A stretch of 53,189 bases of DNA from Candidatus Gastranaerophilales bacterium (GTDB lineage Bacteria > Cyanobacteriota > Vampirovibrionia > Gastranaerophilales > Gastranaerophilaceae). The notes under the pieces were generated by a model, which was not told where the DNA came from, did not search any database, and worked only from the letters and a program-made list of their open reading frames with translations. The stretch spans positions 1 through 53,189 of the forward strand of contig CALVAA010000012.1 of NCBI GenBank assembly GCA_944325315.1, given 5' to 3'. Shown here piece after piece: positions 8,534 through 16,964 of this stretch. Position 1 is the first letter of the stretch. Every line of letters starts with the position of its first letter. The position numbers were made by a program, and so were the translations under genes.

Positions 8534-10315
8534 ATGCATAAAGTTGAACTTTTATCTCCCGCCAAAAACTACAATACAGCCATTAGTGCAATAAACTGCG
8601 GTGCTGATGCCATATATATCGGAGCATCGGATTTCGGTGCAAGAAAAGCGGCGGGGAACTCAATTTATGATATTGAAAAAATAGTAAAATACGCTCATCT
8701 GTTTAACGTTAAAGTATATGTCACAATAAATACAATTTTATCAGATAGTGAAATAGCTAAAGCAAGTGAACTTATAAAAAAACTTTATGAAATTAAAGTA
8801 GATGCAATTATTATCCAAGATTTTGCAATTCTTTTGCTTGCGTTTGAAAAGAAAATTCCCCCCATTGTACTTCATATGAGCACTCAGTGTGACAATAGAA
8901 CCTTGGAAAAAATAAAATTTTTTGAAGACATAGGTATAAAAAGAGTCATTTTAGCCCGTGAACTGTCAATTGATGATATAGCAAAAATTTCAAAGAATAT
9001 AAATATAGAGCTTGAACATTTTATCCACGGTTCTTTGTGCGCATGTTATTCGGGAAACTGCTATATGAGTGCTTATATTGGTTCAAGAAGCGCTAACAGA
9101 GGAGATTGTTCACAGCCTTGCAGAAAAAAATATACCTTAATTGACAAAAACAATAATATAATAGCAAAAAACCAATATTTGCTTTCTCTTAAAGATAACA
9201 ATCTTTCAAACCACTTAGATAAACTGATAAAAGCAAATGTTAAAAGTTTTAAAATCGAAGGAAGATTAAAAGACGAAAACTATGTAAAAAACACCGTGCT
9301 TTTTTATCATAAAAAACTAAAAAATTATCCGAGAACATCTTATGGAAAAGTCATTGAAGACTTCAATCCAAATCCTTTTAAAACTTTTAATCGCTCTTTT
9401 TGTGACGATTATTTGTTCAATAAAAAAGACAATATCTATAATTTTCTAACCCCAAAATCGACGGGAGAATTTATTGGCGAAGTTATAAAAACAAATGGCA
9501 ATAGTTTTACCGTAAACACAAATGAAACAATCAATCCTCAAGACGGGCTTTGTTTTATTTTTAATAACGAACTGACAGGATGTCTTGTGAATTCCATAGA
9601 AAAAACAAAAAAAGGAGTCAAAATATTTCCAAATAAAAAAATCAAACCAAAACTAAACACAAAAGTGTATAGAAACATTGATTTTGAGTTTGAAAAAACC
9701 CTTGAAAATTCAACAACAACAAGAAAACTGAGTGTATATTTTGAGGTTTTTGATAACAAAATTAAAGTTTCGGATGATTTTAACAACAAAGTTGAACTTT
9801 TATTTGACAACAGCAAAAGTGCGAATAATTCCGAAAAAATGTGTGAAAATTTTAAAAAATCTTTGTCAAAAACATCTCTAAGTCCGTTTTTAGTTGAAAA
9901 AGTTGAAATTAAGGCTAAAAATATCCCGTTTTTGCCAATTTCAACAATAAATGAATTAAGGAGAGAAATTTTAGAAAAATTAAAAGAAAAAATACTTCAA
10001 AAATACAAAACTAAAAAACAAAAACCCATCGATATTGCAAAATTTCCCCTGGAAAAAGGCGACTACAGGCTGAATGTTCACAATAAAAAATCGCAAGAAT
10101 TTTATGAATTGTGTGGTTGCAAAGTAACTGAAAAAAGTTTTGAATCACTTCAAAACAAAAGCAAAAAAGAATTAATGCGCATGCGCCATTGTCTAAAAAA
10201 AGCAACTTTAGGCTGCAATAACAATCAGGAGCTTTTTTTAGTTGACGAAAAAAACAAAAAATTCCCGCTTATATTTGACTGCAAAAATTGTGAAATGGTT
10301 ATAATGTCTGATTAA
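8534..10315 (+). CDS. U32 family protein, RlhA-like RNA hydroxylation enzyme
   Basis: 593-aa member of the U32 'peptidase' family. The N-terminal TIM-barrel-like region has the usual LLSPAKN start, ADAIYIGASDFGAR, HMSTQCDNR and the cysteine-rich HGSLCACYSGNCYMS with NRGDCSQPCRK. These cysteines are conserved in members that modify RNA. The length and the C-terminal region (STINELRRE, then a terminal FDCKNCEM) match the long RlhA subfamily, which makes 5-hydroxycytidine in 23S rRNA in E. coli, better than the shorter tRNA hydroxylase TrhP. Older annotations call it a collagenase-like protease. The stop abuts the stop of the convergent MFS gene. Confidence 0.85.
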   Translation: MHKVELLSPAKNYNTAISAINCGADAIYIGASDFGARKAAGNSIYDIEKIVKYAHLFNVKVYVTINTILSDSEIAKASELIKKLYEIKVDAIIIQDFAILLLAFEKKIPPIVLHMSTQCDNRTLEKIKFFEDIGIKRVILARELSIDDIAKISKNINIELEHFIHGSLCACYSGNCYMSAYIGSRSANRGDCSQPCRKKYTLIDKNNNIIAKNQYLLSLKDNNLSNHLDKLIKANVKSFKIEGRLKDENYVKNTVLFYHKKLKNYPRTSYGKVIEDFNPNPFKTFNRSFCDDYLFNKKDNIYNFLTPKSTGEFIGEVIKTNGNSFTVNTNETINPQDGLCFIFNNELTGCLVNSIEKTKKGVKIFPNKKIKPKLNTKVYRNIDFEFEKTLENSTTTRKLSVYFEVFDNKIKVSDDFNNKVELLFDNSKSANNSEKMCENFKKSLSKTSLSPFLVEKVEIKAKNIPFLPISTINELRREILEKLKEKILQKYKTKKQKPIDIAKFPLEKGDYRLNVHNKKSQEFYELCGCKVTEKSFESLQNKSKKELMRMRHCLKKATLGCNNNQELFLVDEKNKKFPLIFDCKNCEMVIMSD

Positions 10316-11557
10316 TCAGTATTTATCTTTGATTTTAAAGGCACAGATAAGTTCAATTAAACTTAAAAAGAAAAATAATCCGAAAACTAAAAGATAAGAC
10401 TTGTTTGAATAAATTAAAACACCGTTTTTATTAACAGGCTCAAAAACATTCATCAATATTCCGGATATTGTACCCAAAATTCCTACCGTCATAAAAAAGC
10501 CAAAGTTTTGAATCGAAACAGCCGTTGCCGATACTTCATAGCGGTTTAAAAGGTGCAAAGTAAGAATTAAAAGAGGCGAAATACTTCCTATAAAAGAAGG
10601 TATACACATTATTAGCGCAATAGCTTTTGAATGAATGTCAAAAAATAAAAGCATACATACGCTTAAGGTTGAAAAAACGCTTAAACAAGCAAATGTTTTA
10701 AAAATCACCGCTCTTTTTCCGTTAATACATCTTGAAATAAAAGCGGTTATTGTGCCTGCAAAAGAAGAAATCACGGCCATTAAAGATAAAACAAGAGCGG
10801 CTTTATTAACTTCAAAAAAGCAAAAATCTTCAAGAAATTTTTTTCCTATAACACTTTGCAAAACATAGTAAAGGCCGTAGTTTATTGATCCAAACAAAAA
10901 GATATTTATATTTTTTGGATTTGATAAAATTTCAAAGAAAGGTTTAAGAGAAAATTCTGTTTTCTTTTCAATATGCACAGGTTTAAAAACAAAAAGTACG
11001 GTTAAATAAATGATTGCCAAAAAAGCCGTAAAAAAACCTATTAAGTATAGTGAATTTCTCCAGCCGATTTCATTTACGCAAAGAACAAACGGCGCATTTG
11101 CAACTATTCCTCCGCTATAGCCTATGAAAAGAATATATGAAACAGCAAGAGAAAAATTTTTATCTTTGGCATACTTTTTAACTTCTCTTATTGTGCTAAG
11201 ATAAAATGTTGCAGCACCAAAGCCTACAAATGCTCTTGACAAATAAAGCCCAAAAAGAGTTTCACTGTGCGGGAAAATTATTGCTCCAAGAGCAAAAATA
11301 ACACTCCCTATAGCAGCCACTCTAAAGCCTCCGAGCTTATCTACCATAAGCCCGACTATGAGTTGTGTAAGCGCATACATATAACAAAAAACTGCCCCCA
11401 AAAGAGTTACCCTTGAAGCATTTATACCAAAATCGCCCTGCAAAGAATCAAATATAGCCCCAGGTATAGCTGCTCTTTGAATATTGGCCAAAAAATAAAA
11501 AATTGTTGCAGCAGCTATTAAAATAAATCTTAAAATGTGTTTTTTATGTAGAGACAT
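10316..11557 (-). CDS. MFS transporter
   Basis: 413 aa with about 12 hydrophobic segments in two halves separated by a short charged loop near residues 190-205. The MFS loop 2-3 motif is present as GLMVDKLGGFRVA (about 68-80). An aggaaata ribosome site precedes the ATG and lies at the end of the upstream DUF486-like gene, 6 bases away, so the two are one operon. The substrate cannot be predicted; organic acids or sugars are usual for this type. Confidence 0.85.
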   Translation of the reverse strand: MSLHKKHILRFILIAAATIFYFLANIQRAAIPGAIFDSLQGDFGINASRVTLLGAVFCYMYALTQLIVGLMVDKLGGFRVAAIGSVIFALGAIIFPHSETLFGLYLSRAFVGFGAATFYLSTIREVKKYAKDKNFSLAVSYILFIGYSGGIVANAPFVLCVNEIGWRNSLYLIGFFTAFLAIIYLTVLFVFKPVHIEKKTEFSLKPFFEILSNPKNINIFLFGSINYGLYYVLQSVIGKKFLEDFCFFEVNKAALVLSLMAVISSFAGTITAFISRCINGKRAVIFKTFACLSVFSTLSVCMLLFFDIHSKAIALIMCIPSFIGSISPLLILTLHLLNRYEVSATAVSIQNFGFFMTVGILGTISGILMNVFEPVNKNGVLIYSNKSYLLVFGLFFFLSLIELICAFKIKDKY

Positions 11558-11563
11558 TATTTC

Positions 11564-11902
11564 CTACTTTTTAAATATGAAAAACACTGCAAGCACGATA
11601 AAAATAAACCCTACAAGATAGTTCCATTTAAATTGTTCTTTTAGATACAGTATGCTGAAAACACTGAAAACGCTTAGAGTTATAACTTCTTGTATTGTTT
11701 TTAGTTGCACAACATTATATACTTCATTTCCGAATCTATTTGCAGGTACTTGAAAACAGTATTCAAAAAAAGCAATTCCCCAACTTACAAGAATAACAAC
11801 CCATAAGGCCGAATTTTTATGCCTTAAATGCCCATACCAGGCAAAAGTCATAAATACATTGGATATAACCAAAAGAACTATAGGATTCAAGTATTTTATC
11901 AT
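11564..11902 (-). CDS. DUF486 (DMT-like) four-helix membrane protein
   Basis: 112 aa with four hydrophobic segments. The central motif SWGIAFFEYCFQVPANRFG with VVQLKTIQEV is the hallmark of DUF486, a small drug/metabolite-transporter-like family of unknown function. It lies between the zinc-ribbon membrane protein (21 bases upstream) and the MFS transporter (6 bases downstream), all leftward, and is probably co-transcribed with them. Confidence 0.85.
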   Translation of the reverse strand: MIKYLNPIVLLVISNVFMTFAWYGHLRHKNSALWVVILVSWGIAFFEYCFQVPANRFGNEVYNVVQLKTIQEVITLSVFSVFSILYLKEQFKWNYLVGFIFIVLAVFFIFKK

Positions 11903-11923
11903 AGCTTTATTTTAATACAAAAA

Positions 11924-12892
11924 TTAATCAAAATACATTTCATAGTAAATGTCGGGTTTTGAAAAATGAATATTTGGTTGTTTTTTATAAAGTTTAAAAT
12001 TAATATATCCGCCCTCTTTTTTTATATTGAATATCATATTACTCTGAAAAGGCGAATAATTATTACATCCTTCTTTTAATCCGCAGGCAAATCCTTTGTG
12101 GTAATACCCTTTCATCTTATAAGGTTTTATTGACATATTATTTGTCTTATTTTCAAAAAACACTCCCTTTTTATTGTATGCATACACCCAGTCATATCCC
12201 AAATCTCTTGCATTTGTTTCATCCGGATAAACAGTTATATGAGTCCATTTATGTTGTTTCGATTTAAAGAAATCCGTTATTTTAAAATGCGCCCTTATTG
12301 TATTTTTTTGTTTATCCCAAACAATTCTATACGGCAAAAAATAGTCCAATTCGCTAAAGGGAGTTTTTTCATCTCTTTTAAGCGTAGGGATAATAAAGCT
12401 TATTAAAAGCTCCGGGTTATTTATTGATATGGAATGCCTGGAAGCTCCTTTTGTTATATCGGGATTATTTTTAACTCCGTTTTTAGAAATTTCATAAGCA
12501 CTTATCCAACCTAAATTATCTTCAATTTTATATACGTTTTTATTTGGTGAGTAATTTTTTATCTTATTGAAAATAACAGACTCTTGAACATATTTTTTTC
12601 TTTTTGCAAAAATCTCATCCCTGCTTAATCCGCTAAAATTGCTCAGCGGTCTTATGGATATTTCCCGAGGCAAAACAATTTCTTCTTTTGCGTTTTGGCT
12701 TCGCTGCATTGTGTTATCGGAGCCAAGAGCAGATATTTTTTGAAAAAACATTACAATTAACAACAGCAGAATAAAAATCCATAAAACTTCGTCCAATTTC
12801 ATAGGCTCTTTATAATTGCAGTTAGGGCATTGGTTTAGCTTTTTAGGATATACTGTTTTACAATTAGAACACTCTTTTAAATTTTTTTCCAT
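11924..12892 (-). CDS. Membrane-anchored protein with N-terminal zinc ribbon, unknown
   Basis: 322 aa. A rubredoxin-like zinc ribbon is formed by C8, C11, C22 and C25 (CSNC...CPNC), followed by one membrane segment (about 36-53) and a long extracytoplasmic part rich in aromatic and basic residues (for example DFFKSKQHKWTHITVYP). I do not recognise the outer domain. The ATG is preceded at 6 bases by a TATAAA box and not by a ribosome site, so the mRNA is probably leaderless. First gene of a leftward group with the DUF486 and MFS genes. Confidence 0.75.
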   Translation of the reverse strand: MEKNLKECSNCKTVYPKKLNQCPNCNYKEPMKLDEVLWIFILLLLIVMFFQKISALGSDNTMQRSQNAKEEIVLPREISIRPLSNFSGLSRDEIFAKRKKYVQESVIFNKIKNYSPNKNVYKIEDNLGWISAYEISKNGVKNNPDITKGASRHSISINNPELLISFIIPTLKRDEKTPFSELDYFLPYRIVWDKQKNTIRAHFKITDFFKSKQHKWTHITVYPDETNARDLGYDWVYAYNKKGVFFENKTNNMSIKPYKMKGYYHKGFACGLKEGCNNYSPFQSNMIFNIKKEGGYINFKLYKKQPNIHFSKPDIYYEMYFD

Positions 12893-12898
12893 AATAAA

Positions 12899-12904
12899 TT
12901 TATA
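12899..12904 (-). promoter_or_regulatory. -10 box giving a leaderless mRNA for the zinc-ribbon gene
   Basis: Reverse-strand TATAAA ends 6 bases before the ATG at 12892, so transcription would start on the A of the start codon. No ribosome site is seen. Confidence 0.45.
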
Positions 12905-12948
12905 ATTAATAAAATAAATTTTTAAACATCTTTTTGAATTATTTTAAT

Positions 12949-12978
12949 TTGTCATTATAAAAAATATATGCGTATAAT
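12949..12978 (+). promoter_or_regulatory. Promoter of the secreted HExxH gene
   Basis: TTGTCA (12949-12954), 18-base spacer and TATAAT (12973-12978), followed by a leader with gaggag ahead of the ATG at 13009. Confidence 0.65.
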
Positions 12979-13008
12979 ATTAATGTTAAAACGAATGGTT
13001 GAGGAGTT

Positions 13009-13650
13009 ATGAAAAAAAGATTATTTTGTTTACTATTTGGTTTTTTTATTGCAATCTTGCCGATAAGCGCTGTTGAAATATCTCAAAAGCAGCCTTTAGA
13101 TGATACTGTTTATAAAAAATATAAAAATATTACCGACAATGAAAGCTTAATACGTGCGGTTGAAATGCTTGAAAACACAACGGGCAAATATTCTAAAGAA
13201 GCAATTTTAGGGAAAAATTTGACAAATAAACCCATACAAATAAAATTTGCGAATTTAGCCAGCATAAATCCTCTTTATATGAATTTTGATGCTTTAGGAT
13301 GGAAGGAGAAAAAAAGATTAACAATTTACATAAACGAAAAGCACAAAGATGCTCCTATTGAAGCTTTATGTGCAATTTTGGCACACGAAGCGATTCATCA
13401 GGACGAACATAATTCGCTAAATGAAGAAACATATGCCTGGACTCTTGAAGCTGCCGTTTGGACACAGCTTTCAGATGACAATCCCGAGCTTGAAAAAATT
13501 TCACACCCTTTAGTGGAGCGCGAAAATGTAATCAAAAAGTTATTTGTAAGAGGGGATTATACAAGCAAATATATCCATAAGTTTGTTGTAACAAATAAAG
13601 GATATCAAAATTTGCCCGAAAGATCCTATGGGTTTGAAGAATTATTATAA
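13009..13650 (+). CDS. Secreted HExxH protein, putative metallopeptidase
   Basis: 213 aa. A signal peptide (MKKRLFCLLF..., hydrophobic to about residue 20) is followed by a soluble domain. HEAIH (126-130), with downstream acidic residues in LNEETYAWTLEAA (137-149), looks like a zinc site of the gluzincin type (HExxH plus a later Glu). No family is recognised. A gaggag ribosome site and a good promoter precede it. Peptidase activity is inferred only from the motif; a non-catalytic zinc protein is possible. Confidence 0.8.
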   Translation: MKKRLFCLLFGFFIAILPISAVEISQKQPLDDTVYKKYKNITDNESLIRAVEMLENTTGKYSKEAILGKNLTNKPIQIKFANLASINPLYMNFDALGWKEKKRLTIYINEKHKDAPIEALCAILAHEAIHQDEHNSLNEETYAWTLEAAVWTQLSDDNPELEKISHPLVERENVIKKLFVRGDYTSKYIHKFVVTNKGYQNLPERSYGFEELL

Positions 13651-13657
13651 AATTTTA

Positions 13658-13813
13658 CTATTTTCCGTATGAGTTTAATTTTGTTGAAGCAAGGTGTGAA
13701 AAATACGCTGCCTTAAATTCATCACAAGATAAATTTTCAACAATTGAAGGTACTATCACAAGAAATGTGTAGACAATCATACCGAAAAATACAAGACTGA
13801 ACAGTTCTAACAT
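13658..13813 (-). CDS. 51-aa single-pass membrane protein, unknown
   Basis: Open frame of 52 codons including the stop, reading MLELFSLVFFGMIVYTFLVI at the N-terminus. One strong membrane segment covers residues 3-23; a short hydrophilic tail contains DEFKAAYFSHLAS. An aaagagg ribosome site lies 9 bases before the ATG. It fills the otherwise empty space between the HExxH gene and the small gene at 13971, and its stop is 8 bases from the HExxH stop. The ribosome site and membrane segment make a real small protein likely. Confidence 0.6.
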   Translation of the reverse strand: MLELFSLVFFGMIVYTFLVIVPSIVENLSCDEFKAAYFSHLASTKLNSYGK

Positions 13814-13918
13814 AATCTATAACCTCTTTGTTATCCTTACATTGTTATTGACGGTTTATTTTTTTAAAACTTGACAATTTTTAATGTCCGGTTAATAAAA
13901 ATTTACATTCAATAAGCA

Positions 13919-13952
13919 AAATTCCCCGAAGACTTGATGCTTCGGGGAATTT
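13919..13952 (-). terminator. Terminator of the 60-aa gene
   Basis: GC-containing hairpin with arms 13919-13931 and 13940-13952 (13 perfect pairs, 8-base loop), flanked by A/T tracts. It lies 18 bases beyond the stop of the leftward gene 13971-14153. Confidence 0.85.
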
Positions 13953-13970
13953 TTGGTAAAATTGTATAAA

Positions 13971-14153
13971 CTATGCGATTACATCTAATTTAAGGCCGTC
14001 TCTTGTAAGCGAGCGAACTTCATTGCAGTTAATATTTAGCTTTTCGCCACGCTGCAAAAAATTTGCATTGTTTTTATATGCCATTTGCGGATTAATAGCT
14101 ATCGGATTAGAAACCATAGTTTTGTTTGCTATTGCCTTAAGTGGTTTAATCAT
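13971..14153 (-). CDS. 60-aa protein with strong expression signals, unknown
   Basis: 60 aa starting MIKPLKAIANKTMVSNPIAI. I choose ATG 14153 because a near-perfect aaggagg ribosome site lies 5 bases upstream; the frame can be read further upstream, but the promoter lies there. The protein is small, basic and Asn-rich, with no membrane segment. The gene has a consensus promoter (14186-14214) and its own terminator, so it looks like an independently and strongly expressed small protein. I do not recognise the family. Confidence 0.7.
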   Translation of the reverse strand: MIKPLKAIANKTMVSNPIAINPQMAYKNNANFLQRGEKLNINCNEVRSLTRDGLKLDVIA

Positions 14154-14185
14154 AATAACCTCCTTAGCACACACGCTACACATTA

Positions 14186-14214
14186 ATTATACCATAAATA
14201 ATAAAACCTCTCAA
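14186..14214 (-). promoter_or_regulatory. Consensus promoter of the 60-aa gene
   Basis: Reverse strand: TTGAGA (14214-14209), a 17-base spacer and TATAAT (14191-14186) with an extended TGG just before it. It predicts a 25-base leader carrying aaggagg. Confidence 0.85.
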
Positions 14215-14250
14215 TATAATTTTTTGCTTTTTGAAGAAAATTATTTATAT

Positions 14251-14256
14251 TATAAT
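14251..14256 (+). promoter_or_regulatory. -10 box giving a leaderless mRNA for der
   Basis: TATAAT ends 6 bases before the der ATG at 14263, placing the transcript start on the start codon. No ribosome site and no clear -35 are seen. Confidence 0.5.
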
Positions 14257-14262
14257 TGTTTT

Positions 14263-15576
14263 ATGAAAGAAAAAATTATTGCGATAGTCGGACGACCAAA
14301 TGTCGGAAAATCCACTTTAGTAAACAGAATAGCAGGCAAAAGACTATCAATTGTTGATGACAGGCCAAATATCACACGTGATAGGGTGTATATTGAAGCA
14401 TCATGGCAAAATAAAAAATTCATCCTCATTGATACCGGAGGAATTGTTGAAGGCAACGATGATGAATTTGTAAAAAATATCAACACTCAAGTTGATCTTG
14501 CAATAGAAGAAGCGGATTTAATACTGTTTTTAACAGACGCTAAAAGCGGCTTAAATCCTTATGACTATGATATTGCAAATAAATTAAGGCAAACAAAAAA
14601 AGAAGTCCTGCTTGTTGTAAATAAGATTGATTCAAAAGCACAAAACAACCTCGCAAATGAATTTTGGGCATTAGGGTTTAATGATATGTATCTTTTATCC
14701 GCTCTGCATGGTGATTGCGGGGTCGGAGATTTATTGGATGTTATTACAAAAGATATAACTCCAACAGATGCTATTACCGAAAACAATACAATTAAAATTG
14801 CAATAACAGGAAAACCCAATGCAGGCAAAAGTTCAATTCTAAATGCTCTTTTAAAAAAAGAAAGAGCAATTGTAAGTGATATTTCAGGAACAACAAGAGA
14901 TTCAATAGATGAAGAAATTGTTTTTGAAAATGACACCTACACCCTTATTGATACGGCAGGCATAAGAAAAAAAGCCAAAGTAGATTGGGGCGTTGAAATG
15001 TTTGCCGTGGACAGAGCAATTCGTGCAATCAGAAGCTGCGATGTTGCGCTTTTAGTTATAGACGCCACGGAAGGTCTATCTGATCAGGATAAAAAAATTG
15101 CAAGTATATGTGAACAAGCCGGATGCGGTCTAATTCTTGCTTTTAATAAATGGGATTTAGTTAAAAATGTTGACACGCATAAATTTGAAGAAAAAATTGA
15201 AAAAGAAGCCCCGTTTTTAAATTATGCCCAAAAGATATACATTTCAGCCAAAACCGGACAGAGAATAGATAATATTTTAAAAACCGCAAAACAAATTTCA
15301 ATTGAAAGATTAAAAAGAATTTCAACAGGGCTTTTAAATAAAGTTGTAAATGAAGCCTATAATTTAAACCCTCCGACTTCAATTAAAGGAAAAAATTTAA
15401 AAATCTATTATTCAACGCAGGCAAAATCCAATCCGCCGACTTTTGTAATTTTTATCAATAATAAAGATTTAATTCAGGATCACTATAAAAGATATATTAT
15501 GAAAAAATTAAGAGAAAACTTCGGTTTTAAAGGAACGCCTATTGTTGTTTCATACAGACAAAAAGGAGATAAGTAA
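14263..15576 (+). CDS. der: Ribosome assembly GTPase Der (EngA)
   Basis: Essential GTPase for maturation of the 50S subunit. 437 aa from ATG 14263; an earlier in-frame start would lie inside the opposite small gene and give a non-family N-terminus. Two tandem G domains are clear: GRPNVGKS (9-16) with DTGG, and GKPNAGKSS (about 182) with DTAGIRKKAK, NKWD and a SAKTGQ motif. The C-terminal KH-like domain ends near FGFKGTPIVVSYRQK. The stop and the plsY start overlap as TAATG, so the two are translationally coupled. Confidence 0.96.
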   Translation: MKEKIIAIVGRPNVGKSTLVNRIAGKRLSIVDDRPNITRDRVYIEASWQNKKFILIDTGGIVEGNDDEFVKNINTQVDLAIEEADLILFLTDAKSGLNPYDYDIANKLRQTKKEVLLVVNKIDSKAQNNLANEFWALGFNDMYLLSALHGDCGVGDLLDVITKDITPTDAITENNTIKIAITGKPNAGKSSILNALLKKERAIVSDISGTTRDSIDEEIVFENDTYTLIDTAGIRKKAKVDWGVEMFAVDRAIRAIRSCDVALLVIDATEGLSDQDKKIASICEQAGCGLILAFNKWDLVKNVDTHKFEEKIEKEAPFLNYAQKIYISAKTGQRIDNILKTAKQISIERLKRISTGLLNKVVNEAYNLNPPTSIKGKNLKIYYSTQAKSNPPTFVIFINNKDLIQDHYKRYIMKKLRENFGFKGTPIVVSYRQKGDK

Positions 15577-16172
15577 TGCATTATTTATATATTTTTCTTA
15601 CTATTTTAATTGCATATTTAATAGGCTCTGTTCCGACCGGATATTTAATTGTTAAAATAAAAACCAATCAAGATATAAGAACTATAGGCTCAGGCTCAAC
15701 AGGTGCAACAAATGTTAAAAGAGTCTTGGGAAAAAAATGGTTTTTCATTGTTATGATTTTAGATGCTCTAAAAGGAGCTTTGCCGGTTGTTTTAGCTAAA
15801 ATTTTCTTAGACGATGCATATGGTTTCTATGCGGTTTTAGCTTCTTTATTTGTTATAATAGGACATTCAAAACCTATATTCCTTCAATTTAGAGGCGGAA
15901 AATCCGTTGCATCCGGCGTTGGCACAATTTTAGCGCTAAATCCTATAGTGGGCCTGTTAATAGCCTTAATTTGGGGAGTTATCACATACTTTTCAAAATA
16001 TGTTTCACTGGGTTCAATAATTGCACTGTTTATTTCTCCAATTTTAATGTATATTTTTAAAAATCCTCCGGGGTATGTTATTTATTGTGCTTTAGCAGCA
16101 TTATATATAATATATCTTCACAGGCAAAACATTGTAAGATTAATCGACGGCAAAGAAAATAAAGTTCGCTAA
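15576..16172 (+). CDS. plsY: Acyl-phosphate:glycerol-3-phosphate acyltransferase PlsY
   Basis: Integral membrane enzyme that makes lysophosphatidic acid from acyl-phosphate, the first step of phospholipid synthesis. 198 aa with the three PlsY motifs: GSVPTGYLI (17-25), GSGSTGATNVKRVLGKK (37-53) and the HSKP...FRGGKSVA region (about 94-109). At least five membrane segments. It overlaps the der stop by one base, and the aaggag inside the der 3' end serves as its ribosome site. Convergent with murI, overlapping it by 4 bases. Confidence 0.95.
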   Translation: MHYLYIFLTILIAYLIGSVPTGYLIVKIKTNQDIRTIGSGSTGATNVKRVLGKKWFFIVMILDALKGALPVVLAKIFLDDAYGFYAVLASLFVIIGHSKPIFLQFRGGKSVASGVGTILALNPIVGLLIALIWGVITYFSKYVSLGSIIALFISPILMYIFKNPPGYVIYCALAALYIIYLHRQNIVRLIDGKENKVR

Positions 16173-16963
16173 TTACACCTTAAAAAATCCATTAATTTTA
16201 CGTCTTGTATTTCAAAAAACGGTTTTGAATTAAGAATAAATTCATCCGGATTTTTTGAAGCATAGAAAAGCATTTCTCCTGTTTTCTTTTCTCTTGATAC
16301 ATTTATTGAGTTTTTTACCTCTAAACTTAAATAAACGGCAGGATTAAAGTATTCAACATTTAATATTTTTTTAAAAATTTCTTTTAAATACGGATAATGA
16401 GTGCATCCTAAGACAACTTTTTTTGAATTTGTTTTTTTAACAATTTCAAGCTTGGATTCAATAAGTTCAATTGACTCTTTGTTGTTATACAGCCTTTTTT
16501 CAACAATTTCCACAAAGCCTGTACAATCAATTTCCAAGACATTGATTTTAGGATTAATTTTATTAATTTCTTCTCTATATTTATGTGAATTAACCGTTGC
16601 TTTTGTTGCAAGAATTGCTATTGTATCACCCTCTTTTAAATTTTCAACCGCATAGGGCGCTGCTGTTTGAATCAAAGGAAAAATATTAAGCTTATTTTTA
16701 AAGGTTTCCCTTAATTTTTCATATGCAACAGCAGATGTAGTATTGCAAGCAATCACAACATTTTCAACATTTTTTGTCGCAAAAAAGCCTAAAATTTCTT
16801 TTGTATAGGAATATATCTGTTCGGGTGTCTTTGTTCCGTACGGTACATTTTTCGTATCACCAAAATAAATATAGTTTTCATTCGGCAAAAGTTTATATAA
16901 TTCCGATAAAACACTAAGACCGCCTACACCGCTATCCAAGAGTCCTATATATTTTTTATTCAT
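16169..16963 (-). CDS. murI: Glutamate racemase MurI
   Basis: Provides D-glutamate for peptidoglycan. 264 aa with the N-terminal LLDSGVGGLSV (8-18), FGDTKNVPYG (34-43), and the two catalytic cysteines in ACNTT (C73) and GCTHYPYL (C187). It follows the N-acetylmuramoyl-L-alanine amidase gene with a one-base gap, a fitting cell-wall operon. Confidence 0.96.
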   Translation of the reverse strand: MNKKYIGLLDSGVGGLSVLSELYKLLPNENYIYFGDTKNVPYGTKTPEQIYSYTKEILGFFATKNVENVVIACNTTSAVAYEKLRETFKNKLNIFPLIQTAAPYAVENLKEGDTIAILATKATVNSHKYREEINKINPKINVLEIDCTGFVEIVEKRLYNNKESIELIESKLEIVKKTNSKKVVLGCTHYPYLKEIFKKILNVEYFNPAVYLSLEVKNSINVSREKKTGEMLFYASKNPDEFILNSKPFFEIQDVKLMDFLRCN

Positions 16964-16964
16964 T

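Noticed and set aside
14023-14262. Longer N-terminus for der
   Set aside because: It would lie antisense to the 60-aa gene and its promoter; the family N-terminus starts at ATG 14263.
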